Source: Casuarina equisetifolia
Taxonomy: Eukaryota; Streptophyta; Magnoliopsida; Fagales; Casuarinaceae
DNA length: 64,000 bases
NCBI GenBank assembly: GCA_028551475.1
Contig: CM052356.1
Coordinates: forward strand, 5,156,001 to 5,220,000
Direction of reading: 5' to 3'
Shown here one piece after another: positions 1 through 12,800 of this stretch (positions are counted from its first letter, which is position 1; each line of letters opens with the position of its first letter). Position numbers and translations under genes: made by a program. Under the pieces are notes generated by a model. The model was not told the origin of the DNA. It saw nothing but the letters and a program-made list of their open reading frames with translations, and did not search any database.

Positions 1-2410
1 AAGGTCTTGAAAAGCATAAAAATCAGCACAAAAAACCATTAAGTAATTATTCTCAGTAGTAAATTTGGCTACAAATAATAAATTATACTTGAACTCATGA
101 GAACAAAGAACGGTATTTAATTTCAAGATATTAGCTAAGGTTATGGAACCAATGTGGGTTACCTGGGTCAGTTCACCATTTGACAGTTTCATGGAATAGA
201 TTTATATATGCATTTTTTAGGAAAATCTAAGTTATTGAAATTATCAATCATATGGTCACTAGTACCACTATCAATGATCCAAAAACAAGGAAAAAGGTCT
301 AGAATACCTACTCCATTAGCATGAAAAGTTCCACCATAATTATCCTTCATCATGTGGAGAATTTGATCATATTACTTCAATGTGAAAGTGTAGGAACTTA
401 GACCAATAGTCCCTAAATTTGCATTAGAATTTTCAACATAACTTTTATGACTTAGAGGGTAACCATTAAACTTGTAACACTCCTCCTTTTTATGCCCAAA
501 TAGTTTGCAATGGTCACATTGAAGCCCTTTAAGTCAATAACAAGTCTATTTTTTATGGCCTTTTTGTTCACAGTGTTCACACTTGACCCATCTAGAAACC
601 CTAAATGACATGTTGTTTTGCCCAGCTTTAAGGAAAAATGATGTGTCATTTTCAGCATGCAGAGGCGTGAATAGAGTCAACTCAATAGCTCCATGCATTG
701 TAATAACTGAGTTAGGCATGTTCCAAGTTGTTGAGTCGACTTTATAAGTCATCACAAAAGCCTAGGAATTGCTAGTTGTCTTCTTTGGCCCCTATAACAG
801 TATTCGGTGCTATTTACGATGGAATAGACTTGTAGAACATTTGGAAGAGGTTTCATGAGGAGGATTTGACCTCTAAGATGAGAAAATTGATCATCGAGCC
901 TTCTAAGACATTGAAAAAATTTCATCTATTTTTTATAGAGTTTTTAGTCTTTTGATTTCGACATTTCTAGCAAATCTAGAGCCATCAAAGCCACAAATTC
1001 ATCCCCAAAAGCTCTTAAGCGATGCAAATATAAAGCAATTGAGCCTCCTAGTTTCTTAACATTACTTAATTCATTTAAGAGATTATAAATATGGGTTGGG
1101 TCAACCTGACTGTAATGGGTTAAGAGTTCTTTCAAGAGATCAGTGACATTGATTGTATGTATGAGACCTTCGTGGATCTGAGTAGAGAAGGAATTAAGGA
1201 TCCATGTGAAACAGATCACATTGAAGTGTTCCTAAAGGGGCAAGTAGGGCAAGGTTTTAGTTGAAGCCGAGTATTTCCCATCAACAAAAACAAGCTTATG
1301 CTTGGAAAGAAAGGCTAACTTCATTGCTCGACTCCATACCGTATAATTGTTGGCCCTAACGAGTTTGAAACCAATTAATGGAGCTCCACTGGTGTCACTA
1401 GCAAGTAGATACAAAGGATTGTTTAGGTTGGTGATGATTGGAATAGGGAAAATATAACTTAAATCTAATATGTGACCTGAAGATTCTTACTTGTCTTCAT
1501 GATTTTTCCAAGTACTAGTAGGTACATAAGGAGTAACAAATGGTTTTTTAGTCTTCTTGTTAGTAGCCATGAGTTGTCGAGATTGTGTGTAGTGAAGTAG
1601 ATAAGTGAGGGAATTGAGCACACCAGGTGTTTGAAGAAATGCATGTGAGAACTAGAAAGCCAGAAGTTGCAAAGCACACACCAAGTGTTCAACAAAATGC
1701 CCATAAGAATTAGAAAGCTAGGAGTAATGCAAGAAACCGTTGCACACACTAGGTACTTGAAGAAAAACCCGTAGGAACGAGAAAGCTAAAAAATTTGCAC
1801 TAATCGACAAATATCCAAGAAAATACTCCACCAAGCAAAAAATAAGAAATATGGTCCCGAAAGCAGGTGAGGAGGATGAGAAAAGCACTAGAAGCAATTA
1901 TCATGGTAAAAGAATAGATATTTGAGCAGAAAATGAACAATAAGTAAAATGCCCACTAACTGTTTGACAAAATATCTAAACCATAATAGATAAGAGAAAA
2001 TTGATAGAAGTAGAAAAAATATCAGGATTAAGTTAAGCTTGACTCATGATATCATGAAGAATTTGAAGAAATGAATGCAAGCTTGATGAAAACATTGTTC
2101 ACATTTTCATTAATGGGATCAAAATTAACAAAAGCTCAATGGAAATACTTGCACTCTTATATTATAAAACTTTACTACATAATGTTCTATTTATAATATA
2201 CAAGAAAGAATTTACAAGGAGTAGTAGGTGTTCAACCATTGGACCATGCTTTGTTGTGTTGTACTAAGGTGTTGGTGTGAGGTGCTAGCATGATTCTTGA
2301 AGCTTCTTATGGATAGAAGCTTGATACATCACTAGGAGAAGAAAGTGGAAGAATGCTACATTTAAGTAACAATGAGAAAATGTTGCATCAACAATCTCCA
2401 ATCCTTAACA
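1..2410 (-). mobile_element. Decayed Ty1/copia retrotransposon, 5' LTR plus gag-protease part
   Basis: Read on the minus strand, a putative LTR (2,055-2,410) is followed by a gag-type reading frame. Its apparent start is near 1,569, and it has the copia gag signature NNYTVWSRAMK at about 1,290-1,350. A long gag stretch follows at 944-1,219, then a CCHC zinc knuckle (C-x2-C-x4-H-x4-C) at about 469-510 and an aspartic-protease-like motif, WIIDSGTSDHM, near 245-282. Stops and frameshifts interrupt the frame (for example just after the gag start and near 1,225), so it is dead. Integrase and reverse transcriptase would lie left of the window. The family assignment rests on motif order and is fairly secure; the subfamily is not determined. 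Confidence 0.8.
2055..2410 (-). repeat. Putative 5' LTR of the copia relic
   Basis: On the minus strand this block begins TGTTAAGGATTGGAG and ends TTCTTCA, so it has the TG...CA ends of an LTR. It is followed at once by TGATATCATGAG, which looks like a decayed primer-binding site for initiator tRNA-Met. Only one LTR is in the window, so the boundaries cannot be checked against a partner. Confidence 0.5.
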
Positions 2411-3560
2411 GATCTTTTTTTTATGTGTTTAGTTGTATGTTTTATTGGATTAAGGTTTGTATTTTTCAGGGTATTATTATGTTCTTTTTGATAATAATTG
2501 ACTTCAGATAGTTCAATCAATTTTGCAAGTGGAACCTAAAAACTTTTGATAATTCCTTTGTCTTGCCTGCAACAATATATCCTTAATGGATTTCCTTCCA
2601 ATGTTGATTTGTTTGTTTGTGTTATTAAGATAAAAGGATCATAAATGTCACATTATGAAAAAGATGAATGAATATGACATATGGGAGGCTTTGGATTGTG
2701 ATAATCAATAGATAAGAAGTGTAAATGGGCATCTTCATTAGTTATCATAATACATCAACTTAATTAGTTTGTTTGGTTTTGAATAAACATCAAAGAAAGA
2801 GAGGAAACCTACTTCAACTATCAATAGTTTACCTTATATACATAGCTATGGAATTGAGCTCTTTTTTGGAATTCAACTTTATCTCTCTTTTTACTTACAA
2901 TTAGGCATATGATGGTGATCTCAATACAATTATGAATGCACATTTTGGAAACACAACAACGAAGTATGCAACTTTACCTTGTCATATTTATCACGTTTTG
3001 ACCGTAATCACATCTAGATGATGTTGCATTTCATACGTCAAGCTTTAATTTTGGTCTTAAATCATTCTTTAATGTTCAAATGGAGGTATATTTCCATTCT
3101 TGTTTTTCTTTTGTACCTTGTCCCAAGGTGGTGTACAAGGTGTTCCTTTATCCTAAATTTGTTAATTCTAATTATGGAATGAGGAAATATGATAAGGGTT
3201 TATAATAAATCTAGGTTGGAGCCTAAAAGTTCACCCATCCAAAAGGAAGTTGAAGATGTTGAGGATTCCCCACCATTAAATCCAAGACAACATGATAATG
3301 ATGATCCTCCATAACATAATGAGGTTTCTTAAACCCAGTTTCATTAGAATTTTGGCTTGCAGTGAAACACCATGGTTGGTAAAATGCCTTGTATCAACAT
3401 TTTTTCACCATTGTTTTTGTTTGAAATTTGAAGTGGGGAGGGATTTCTTCTAAGGAGTATGATGAAGCTGTCATGTTGAAGGCTATGATGTTTGGTGGAT
3501 CTTGAAGGAACTGGATAGCACCTTGCATATGCACCTATATGAACCTTATCAATTTAGGAT
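2411..3560 (+). pseudogene. Broken partial duplicate of the neighbouring PUX gene
   Basis: This block is recognisably the same sequence as parts of the intact gene at 5,723-9,864, in the same orientation. 2,415-3,060 matches intron 1, exon 2 and intron 2 (about 5,997-6,870). 3,090-3,560 then resumes at intron 5, exon 6 and exon 7 (about 7,795-8,345). Exons 3 to 5 are missing. Intron sequence is retained, so this is a DNA-level duplication, not a retrocopy. Stops and small indels interrupt the exon 6 and exon 7 frames (for example TAA in the exon 6 copy near 3,313), and no start exon is present. The copia LTR sits exactly at its left edge. Confidence 0.85.
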
Positions 3561-5480
3561 GACTTTTAAGCCATTTAGCCATTGGTAGCAACATAAACAA
3601 AATATTCCAATAGAAAACTATCAGAAAGAGTTCTTTAAGATCTTTTAGGCCCACCATAATACAACATAGATCTTACACGATAAGCATGAAGTTGTGTAAT
3701 TCACAAGTCCTAGGTTTGGGATCTTTTGGTCCTAAGTTCAACATTGAATGAATGCATGGGTGTATGAGTATAAATTAAAATTTTAAGGGATTCCCCTTGG
3801 CTCAATGGTAATTTAGTTAAGATCCTTAACCGGCAAGTCCAAGCGTGTGTAAGTTGTAATAGAAAAAAGAAAAAAAATGTGTAAGTTTTGCAAAACCAAA
3901 CATATGTAAGGGGAAATCTAAGATAACCTATCACACTATAAAGGAAGATATATTAAAGCATGTAATCCAACTTACATCACAAAAAAACAAAGGACAAAAT
4001 GCACATGTACTTTATATTGATGAAAGAAAGTCTACCAAAGGAACACATATTGTTCACAAATGTTTGGCTCAATTGGGAATTTGATTGAGGTAAATATTTG
4101 AAATCTCTTAATTTCAAGTTTGACCTTTAATGACTTAAAATTTGATTGAGCATGTATTAAAAGAAAAAAAAATTGTTTGAGATTCATCTTAATCCATTCT
4201 ATCCTAAGAGCAATTTATCCCACTTGGAAAAATAAAATACTTGTTGTGAAGAAATTTATTTATTACCCCTGAAAGATCAATAAGAAAATCATAACATGAA
4301 CTCCCAATCAGAAAATAAAAATACCATTAAAATATTGCTATGGATAAACCAAGTCTCGTCGTTTTCAAAGAGATAAAAATGCTTTTAGTTGGTTGGTAGC
4401 CATGTGGTTACCCACTTCCACACGCTAGGAAATCCGTGCAGAGAATGTGTGCACTGAGTAAGGTCAAGAACTTGGGACTCTATAATGACGTATATAAATA
4501 AAATTACGTATTCTAAAAGTGTATGGATCAGTGTTATCGTACATAGAGATCATGTTGTTTGTTTGAAAGGCGCCAATGATATCTCATTTTATTTGTTAGG
4601 TGTTTTATCATTTTTCGTAAGTATTTAATCATAAATGAATGCAATTAAAAAAGTGATATGATTCTTTTATGAATTTTAGATATCATAAAAGATTAAATGT
4701 GATTGTTCGTAATCTCCATTATAATTTGTATGATCTCTCTAGATATATAGTTTTAAAACTATTAAATGAAATATAATATAATTATCTTAGAGAGATTTAA
4801 TTTTAGTCAATACCACACTTTACTACTTATCTATTAATAATAGTTTCGGGTTATATCAACCATGTTTTTTTATTGGGAAAGTGACATATAGAATCTATCA
4901 AGTACTTTGTAATTTAAAATAGTTATGATTCTTTCAATAAATTGTTTAAGAGACATTTCTATTGAAATTCGCTTGATCTCCTTATATTTACAAATGCAGA
5001 AGTATTAAATGAATGCTAATAAAATCATATTTCTAAAAACTAATCTATAATTAATATCATATTTTATAAAATGTTTGTTTAGAGTTATATAAATTAGATT
5101 CTTTACTTAGAACGCAACCGGAAGAATCACGTTTTCTTTATAAATTAGGTTGTTTTACTTGGAAGGTAACCAGTAGAATCAATCTCATATTTGTGAATGA
5201 GTGTAATTAAAAAAAGGGATATGATTATTTAAGTCTTTTATATCAAAAAGATTATAAAATTCAGTTAACGTGATGGGTTTGCAGTTGATGTCGCAAGTTA
5301 TATTAATTTAAAACTTTTTAAAAAACGATTACCTTCGAAGTCGTTTAATCCATTTTCTGTTTAGCCAAAAAGAATAGCAAAAGATAATGCAAGAAATTAG
5401 AAAGAAAAAGCATAGTTGAAACTTCTAGGAAAGGGGAAAAAGAAGGTCATTAATTATGCTAATTAAACTAGCAAATCAAG
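3561..5480. other. AT-rich intergenic DNA upstream of the PUX gene
   Basis: No convincing coding sequence. A loosely repeated module occurs at about 4,630-4,690 and again at 5,190-5,250 (a GTAATTAAAAAA-type core followed by GATATGATT). The ends around 4,850-5,180 also carry related phrases ending in AGAATCA. This could be the inside of an old non-autonomous element. The PUX promoter and 5' leader lie at its right edge, about 5,480-5,722. Confidence 0.4.
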
Positions 5481-5722
5481 ATTTACAAGCCTTACCAAGA
5501 GGCGTAGAAGATTGGAGAAGCCATTTGAAGCCACGGTCACGCTTCCACCTCACCGTTTAAGTGGAGTTTTTTCTGAGCATTTTCTAATACCTTTAGCTCC
5601 CAAACTATATAAAGCAACCGAGGTCCCTCACAGAAATATCTCTTCTTCTCCAAGAAAACCAAGACGGGAGGAAAAGGAGAAGTCTCCAAACAGTGAAAAT
5701 CTGAGTTCGTACGAATTCCTTC

Positions 5723-8700
5723 ATGGCGAGGCCTAGTCAGGAAGCTATCGGGACCTTCATGAGCATCACCGGAGCTACGGAGCCAGTCGCCGTTCGAATG
5801 CTCGAGGTGATTTTTGTTGTTTTTAGTGATTGCCGATCGAATTTTGGGATTGATTTGTGAGATTGCGATTTTACGCGTTAGATTAATGGTAGATTCTGTG
5901 GTTTTCAATGTGGAAGAATCGGAAACGTAAAATTTGGTTTTTTGTTAGGGTTCTGAGTTTGGTGATTCGGTGTAATTTGTTGATACATATTTCCTTTTTT
6001 TGGTGTCTGGCTGTATGGTTTATTGGATTAAGGTTTCTGCTTTTCAGGGTCTTCTTCTGTTATTCTTGGTGATAATTGACTTGAGATGGTCAAGTCAATT
6101 TCGCGAGTGGAGCCCAAAACCTTTTTGACAATTTCTTAGTCTTGCACGCACCTAGATATCCTTGATGGATTTCCTTCAAATGGCTATTTGTTTGCTTATG
6201 CTATTTAGATAAGGGGATCGCAAATATCACATTGTGAAAAAGATGAATGAATATGACATGTGTGTTTTCCCACAAATTCCTCAAGGAGTAAATTTTTAGG
6301 GTACACCAGTGGTCATGCTGCCTTTAGGGGTGTTGGATTGTGATAATCAGTCGATATGAAGTATAAATGGGCATCTTCTTTTGTTATCTATGACACAGCA
6401 ACTTAATTGATTAGCCCGTGCTTGAATAAGTGTCAAAGAAAGAAAGGAGACCTACTTCCACTACCTGTAGCAAGATCTTTTACCATGCATCCATGGAAAC
6501 AAATGGGCTAATGAGCATGTAAAATTATTAGTTTATATCTGCTTAATTTTTGGATGCTCTAAGGGTTCATTTGCTGTTTTCAATTGCTGGACCTACTTTG
6601 TATATTTAGCTCTGAAATTGAGTTCTTCAGTTTTAGAATTCCACTTGATCTCTTTTCTTGCTTGAAATCAGGCACATGGTGGTGATCTCAATGAAGCTGT
6701 GAATGCGCATTTTAGCGAAGGAGATAGAAACATATCAGCAAAGTATGCAACTTTAGCTTATCATGTTTACATTTTTGCAGTATCTTACTTACTTTTTCCA
6801 TGATGACATCTGCATGGCACTGCACTTCATGCTTCCAGCGTTAGTGTTGGTCTTAATTCATTCTTTCATGTTCAGCACAAATGACACCTCAGTTGCTGCT
6901 CCAGTAGATGATTTCATGGATATCGATCAAGTTGGACCGCATGGACCTCCTTCCTCGCTTCTATCTGGGGCTAGAAATATAAATCCTTTTTCAATCCTTG
7001 ATCCAAATTTTCGTAGAAGTTTTTTGGGTGGTGGTTCTGATCTTACAAATCGTGATCCCTTTGTGACACATCCCAGAGAAGTTAGGGAGATTCCCATAGA
7101 GGTTAAGGATGGCAATCAGCCATCTGGTCATTCTGGCAATGCTCCTACAATTGAGGATGTTACTGGATCTGTGCATGCTCAGGGCCCAGATGTTCATGGA
7201 ACTGTTTTAATTGACGATGAAGATGATGAGGATATTTCAGTTGCTCCAGCTGTGCAGGATAGACTGCAAGATCAGACTCTGGGTGATGGTTCTCATGGCA
7301 GAAATGTAAGACCAAATGCTCCCGAATTGGAGAGGTTGCCAGACTATAGCAATGATATAGAAGAAGAAATGATTCGAGCTGCCATTGAGGCTTCAAAATG
7401 GGAGGTTGATGTTGCACAAGATGTATGTCACGCTAACCTTCAATACCTGCAGGCGTGTCCTCCATGTTCTCTGTCAGCACTAAACACATGCATATCTTGA
7501 TGCAGGACTTTGCCAACCTGGAGTCTCATCAAAGACAATCTGCCTTGGAAGATCCTGAACTTGCACATGCACTCTCATTGTCCCTGAAGGTCTGTTCTGT
7601 CACGTTGAGCATGCACGTTTGAATTTAAAATGGAATCTTGGTCCCCTTTAACATTGAGTAAATTCAGTCAGCAGAGCAAGAGAAAGCATTGCGTGAGCAA
7701 GGGGAAAGTGCTGCGGCAACAAAAGTAGGAGTTAAGCCAGCTGAGGTGGAGCTACGGGAATTAGCTGCATCAAATGGGAGGTATATGTCCATTCCTGCTT
7801 TTGTTTTTTACCCATCCCAAGGTGGTGTTCATATGTTTTTGTATTCCAGATTTGAGAATTTTAATGGTAAGAGGGGGAATATGATAAAGGTTTTATGGTA
7901 AATCTAGGTTGGAGCCTGGAAGCTCATCCATCCAGGAGGAAGCTGAAGATTTGGAGGAACAACCTCTTGTCAGGCATAGGTCCCAGCGCAGATCTTCTGG
8001 ATCTGTGGAGTCTACCAAAGATGTTGAAGTTATTGAGGATACCCCGCCATCAAGTCCAGGACAGCATGATATTGTTGATCGTCCACAGCACAATGGAAAT
8101 GCCTTTCGTGATGAGGTATCTTACTGGTGTAACACAAGTTATCATTAGAATTTTGGCTTACAGTTGATGAGTCAGAGTTAATCAAATGCTTTATATCAAC
8201 ATTTTTTCACCACTGCTTTTGTCTGAAATTTGAAGTGGGGAGGGATTTCTTCTGAGGAGCATGATGAAGCTGTCATGCTGGAGGCTGCAATGTTTGGTGG
8301 AATTCCTGAAGGAACTGGATATCGCTTTGCATATGCACCTCATCAATTCATGCAAGCTGAGGGTCAGTATCCCCAGCGATTACCTCGCCCACCATCACCC
8401 TCCCTGACTGCTCAGCGGTTGATACGGGAACAACAGGTTTTACTTATGGGTTTAAGAAATAAAACTTTTGTAGTTTTGGGCTACTGTATCTGGTTCTATT
8501 TAACTCTTCATTGTCTCAGTGATTCATCTGATGCCTGCAGGATGATGAATATCTTGCATCTCTGCAAGCTGACAGACAAAAAGAATTGAAGGCCACGGAG
8601 GAGGCTGAATTTCGTCGTTTACAAGAGGAAGCAGCTAGAGAAGCTGCTCGTGAAGAAGAAAGACAGAGAGAGGAAGAATCTCGTAGAAAGTTGGAGGAAG

Positions 8701-9864
8701 AGCAGGTAATGTTAATTGATACAGGTTTGACTAGCTTTTGGCAGTATAGACGGGTTTGGTGATCAAAGTTAGGCATAGAGATAGAGTAAACACATCTCTT
8801 TTCTGATGAACATTCAAATACCTTATTTCATGCGAAATAAAAATGTTTTTACCATTGTATCTGTCTAGGACAATTTTTAAAATTTTACTTTTTGTTGTAA
8901 GCTAGGATTTGAATAACCATAGCTATTTATTGATTAATTCCCTTGTTCAAGTGGCAGCACCAGGAAGCAAGAATTTTGATGAGTTAGTAAGTTCTCTATT
9001 TAGGTTATGGTTTGAGTGTTGATCTTTGTTTGTACGTTATTAGCAGTGCAAGTATCTTTTACGCTGTATCCAATTTTGGTTCCTGATGGCTTAAATTTTT
9101 TCTTTGTAAAATTTGTCAGAAATATCACCTTATAATTGGGTATGGGCATACCCTGCTTGTTCTGCATATCAGTAAATTCCCTTGAGTTTTGTTTTCGACA
9201 CAAGTTACACCTAACTATTGGTTTGTGCTGCCTACTGAGCAAGGACATTGGAGTGAATTTTGCAATCCAAGTTGTTTAGTGTCTGTTACTTTTGTTGGCA
9301 GGAATTGGAGAGACAATTGGCTGCAAAAGAAGCTTCTCTACCTCAGGAACCAGCATCAGATGATGAAAATGCTGTAACCCTTCTAGTACGGATGCCAGAT
9401 GGTAGCCGCCGGGGGCGCCGATTTCTCAAGTCTGATCAGCTGCAGGTAAATTCTGGGAATGAATGTTTGTTTTTCCTCCTTCTCGTGGCTCTTGTGCTAA
9501 TGTGCTGTCATTTGCTTTGCAGCTTCTTTTTGATTTCATAGATATTGGTAGAGGGGTCAAACCTGGCACTTACAGATTGGTAAGTACGCCATGTAATATT
9601 TATCCTTTTGTTTTCTGAGTTTACCCTTTGCTTCTAATGACTGCTATTTTTTCGGGATGTGAAGTTAATTTCTTTTGGTGGAAAAATATTTGCATGCTAG
9701 AAATCTCAGATATTGAATTAAAGATTATGTTATATGAATCTTCCTTTATTGCACAGGTGAGGCCATATCCTAGGCGTGCTTTCAGCGATGGCGAGAGTGC
9801 TTTGACGCTGAACGAGCTTGGCTTGACAAGCAAACAAGAAGCCTTGTTTTTGGAGTCGATCTAG
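5723..9864 (+). CDS. PUX8/PUX13-like: Plant UBX-domain protein (PUX7/8/13 group), CDC48 adaptor
   Basis: Eleven exons: 5723-5806, 6672-6742, 6876-7422, 7506-7589, 7668-7780, 7908-8115, 8236-8436, 8541-8705, 9302-9445, 9523-9579, 9757-9864. They join in frame to 593 residues, close to the roughly 525-565 of Arabidopsis PUX8/PUX13. An N-terminal UBA-like domain (about 1-50, starting [18 protein letters not shown]) is followed by an acidic linker and three UIM-like helices (about 214-229, 248-262, 376-388). A charged coiled coil (about 437-500) and a C-terminal UBX domain (about 513-593) complete it. Family knowledge: the UBX fold docks on the CDC48 N-domain, UBA/UIM bind ubiquitin, and in this subgroup UIMs can bind ATG8. 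The protein is therefore expected to bring ubiquitylated or autophagic clients to CDC48. The first ATG fits the family N-terminus. All donors are GT and all acceptors AG. Which PUX paralogue it is remains open. Confidence 0.93.
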
Positions 9865-10980
9865 TAAACATACTCCAATACTGTAGAAAAATAGTCAGTT
9901 TACTGTGCTTCTTTATTAGAATATGAAGTGACACGTGCAGTATGGGATTTCACTTCGGTTTGTGGTTGTTTGGGGAGATACGTGAAATCTGAGGAGATGA
10001 ACAAAATTATTCCTGACCTCGCTGGGCTGAAGAACAACATTTATTAGTCCTTAATTTCTATTTCATGGTTTAAATTCTTCATTGGTAATTTGGTCTCTAG
10101 CCATCCTTGTGCTTTTGTTAGCATGCTTTGCACGTCACAAACTAAGAGGGATAGAACGTAAGGTGATGGTTGGATTATAATATAGAATAATCTTCTCATT
10201 AATTTTTGAGCTAATATTGTGCGGGTGCCGAGAATTCAATTCTCTCCTATCCTTGGTTATTTTGGCCACGGTGTGGTCAACAGATAGAGGAATGCTTTAA
10301 GATGTTGATTAGAAATTAGTTTTTTAGCATGACATTAGAGCTTAGATTTAGGAAGTGATATATTCTTGTAAAAAGCTTATAGTCTAAAGGTTACAATTCT
10401 GTTCTATGTTGCTTAAACTTTGTTTGATGAAGTGTTATTGGAGCCCGAAAGAGCAATGATAGCTGAAACAATTCTTCTTTGAGATTCACCATACACTACA
10501 GAGTGGTTCTTGTCCTATTGCTTTTTGGTTCAAGAAAGATGTGCAGCCTACTCTCTTCTCTCTATGGGGAAGGAATACATGATGATCGCTCATCTTTGAT
10601 GACAAGCAATTGTGAGGATTGCCTATTTTTGAAGGAAAACAATATGCAAAGATTATTTTCGTTGACATTTGATGGAAAGTGGTGACCTTAGAAAGGCCGA
10701 TGCGAATTATTTGGGCTAAAAGAGTCATTGTCTTCATAGGCATAAAAGGGTGAATAATTCCTCCACAAGAGGCTTGAGAGTAGCTCTAAGCAACAAGCAA
10801 CCCCGAGGAGTGAGTAGAGTTAAGCAACATGCAATCCCAAGGAGTAGATCTAAGCAATATGTGACCCTTGGAGAGATAAAGAAAAGTCTACTAGATTCTA
10901 CATGTTTTTCTTTTACCAAGTAGTAGTAGCACTTAAGATCTCTTTAATTGTGGATGTAAGGCTTTGAGGTCCCATTCTAA
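9865..10980. other. PUX 3' flank and intergenic DNA
   Basis: This holds the presumed 3' UTR of the PUX gene (first few hundred bases) and then unrecognised sequence. A short direct repeat built on AAGCAACA/TGCAATCCCAAGGAGTAGA-like phrases lies at about 10,785-10,880. No gene is supported. Confidence 0.4.
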
Positions 10981-10982
10981 TC

Positions 10983-12080
10983 ATGAGTAAGATTCTAAAC
11001 TCTGTTGTGCTTTCATCCTCAAGTCTTCTAAAGTATTTCTTTCCTTCTCCTTCTACATCTTTTTCTAAACCCAGAAACTCATTCTCTTTCACCAATTATC
11101 TAGACCATCTCTATGAGTTTGAGTATGTCCCTTATGATGACTTAATTTTCAAAACCCATTATCTCATTACCACAAACCCTTATTATATCTTTAAGAGTGA
11201 TTACAAAAAGGGTCATTGTTAAATACTTTTTTGGTAGATCTAAGTCAAAGAATATCAAGGAGCTCATCCAATTCTCTTTTTTCTGTGCAAACTACCTTAT
11301 TGCCAATTATGTTAAAGGCTACACCTATCTCCATTTTGGAGCTATCAAATTGGACTTGACTCTTAATGGCAGAAAATGAATGCTTATAATAGATGCATTA
11401 CTTTGATTGACTTCAACTTCTTGAACTATTGTTATGCATGTACAATCACTCTAAAAATAATTTTAACTTAAGAGACAATTAGTTTTACAATCTACTCAAA
11501 TTACTGTGTCCATTAGTGGACTCACACAATTGCAATTGCCTCATAATGCATACCAAATTATTGAAGCATCACAGATAGGCAATGCTACCAATTGTCTCAT
11601 GGTATATTAGCTCCAGAATCATGCCTTTGAAGTAGCTAATTCACACAATGCCAACAACAAAGTACTTTTGGTCAAGTATGATTTTGCACATGTCCCAAAC
11701 CACATATATGTTCCAAGGTAGATTCCACGAGATGAATTGGTAAAGTTGTTACTAGAATCATGGATCACTACTTACAAAAAGATAGTCCAATCAACACAAG
11801 TTGTGGCAAGCAAAAAAGCATCCTTAGACATTGAAAAATGGCGAGGTTTGCTGCACTTTTCCAAAGAACAAAGGAACATTGAAATGTTCATCCTCAAAAA
11901 CTCCATTTTCTACTACCTATTTTGTGTTAGATACAAATTTACCTATCCTCTGTTTTGATAGAGAAGGAAGGACTATTTATGTTGCCTAGGATGACAAAGG
12001 CCACGAGTATTTTGAAGAACGTCACTGTAGGGCTTGCCTTGACGTTGAACAAAAAGATGAAGAAGACTAGTGTAATTTTT
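10983..12080 (+). mobile_element. Degenerate endogenous caulimovirid-like movement-protein region
   Basis: Several short open stretches on the plus strand, in different frames, resemble the 30K-type movement-protein region encoded by Caulimoviridae and their integrated copies in plant genomes. The clearest phrases are a HFGAIKLDLTLNGRK-like segment at about 11,332-11,379 and an R-D-E-L-V-K...W-I-T-T-Y segment at about 11,730-11,775. A short Cys-containing tail lies near 12,025-12,070. Stops and frameshifts separate them (for example a TGA directly after 11,376), so it cannot be expressed. No reverse transcriptase domain was seen nearby. The assignment rests on motif resemblance only; another mobile element carrying such a domain is possible. 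Confidence 0.45.
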
Positions 12081-12449
12081 TGGGTACACCAAGAGCTTAA
12101 GCAGTAGATACACTAGGAGAGCCAAATGGCAAACGATTTAAGCTCTATGCACTATATGGAGATCTGCAAAAGGCCACCCAAAGCATGGCTTTGATTACAA
12201 GGCAAAAAGAGAGGCAACGAAGAAACATGATGGAAGCATCCTACAGGTCAACATAATTAAATCCGTAGGGAGTATAGATTCCAACTCTTTGATTATGATT
12301 TCGAGCTCCCTTCTCTTCTCTAGAGTATTCAAATGAGCAACAAAAGACGAGACACGCATGGATAAGGAAAAACCCACTTTGGATAGAAATGAACTAATTT
12401 GGTTTACTAATCCACCTAGAATGTTACTGTACAACCGATTTGGTTTACT

Positions 12450-12800
12450 TAACTAGGCCAACTAGCGTTCAAAATCGTGCAATCTTCCGGTCGCAGCCCC
12501 AAGGTTGGGGAAATAGCATCATTTAGCTGGATTGAACTTGGGGAGCCTGCTGGTTTCCATTTAACATCAGCAACAGGTTAATTCGCTTAGCCGTTCGTGC
12601 CATGACTTCTGGTGCTGTGACCGCCGACGAGGCGTGGCAATTTCTTCAACCCAGGTGGGGCCGATCCCCATGAATCCCCACTCATTACGCCATTGCATGC
12701 TGGTCTTATCGGATCCGGGAAATAACGTTAGCCACCCTATAACGTAGCCTCGGATAGCGAACGGTTGGTCTATACCAACCAACATCCACTAGAAAGACAA
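12450..12800. other. GC-richer unrecognised segment
   Basis: About 300 bases (12,480-12,785) are clearly richer in G, C and CpG than the AT-rich surroundings. No continuous convincing protein or RNA gene was recognised on either strand. An organelle insertion was considered but no plastid or mitochondrial gene was recognised. Confidence 0.3.

Noticed and set aside
5537..5908. 123-codon minus-strand open frame over PUX exon 1
   Set aside because: It is antisense to the leader and first exon of a well-supported gene and resembles nothing known.
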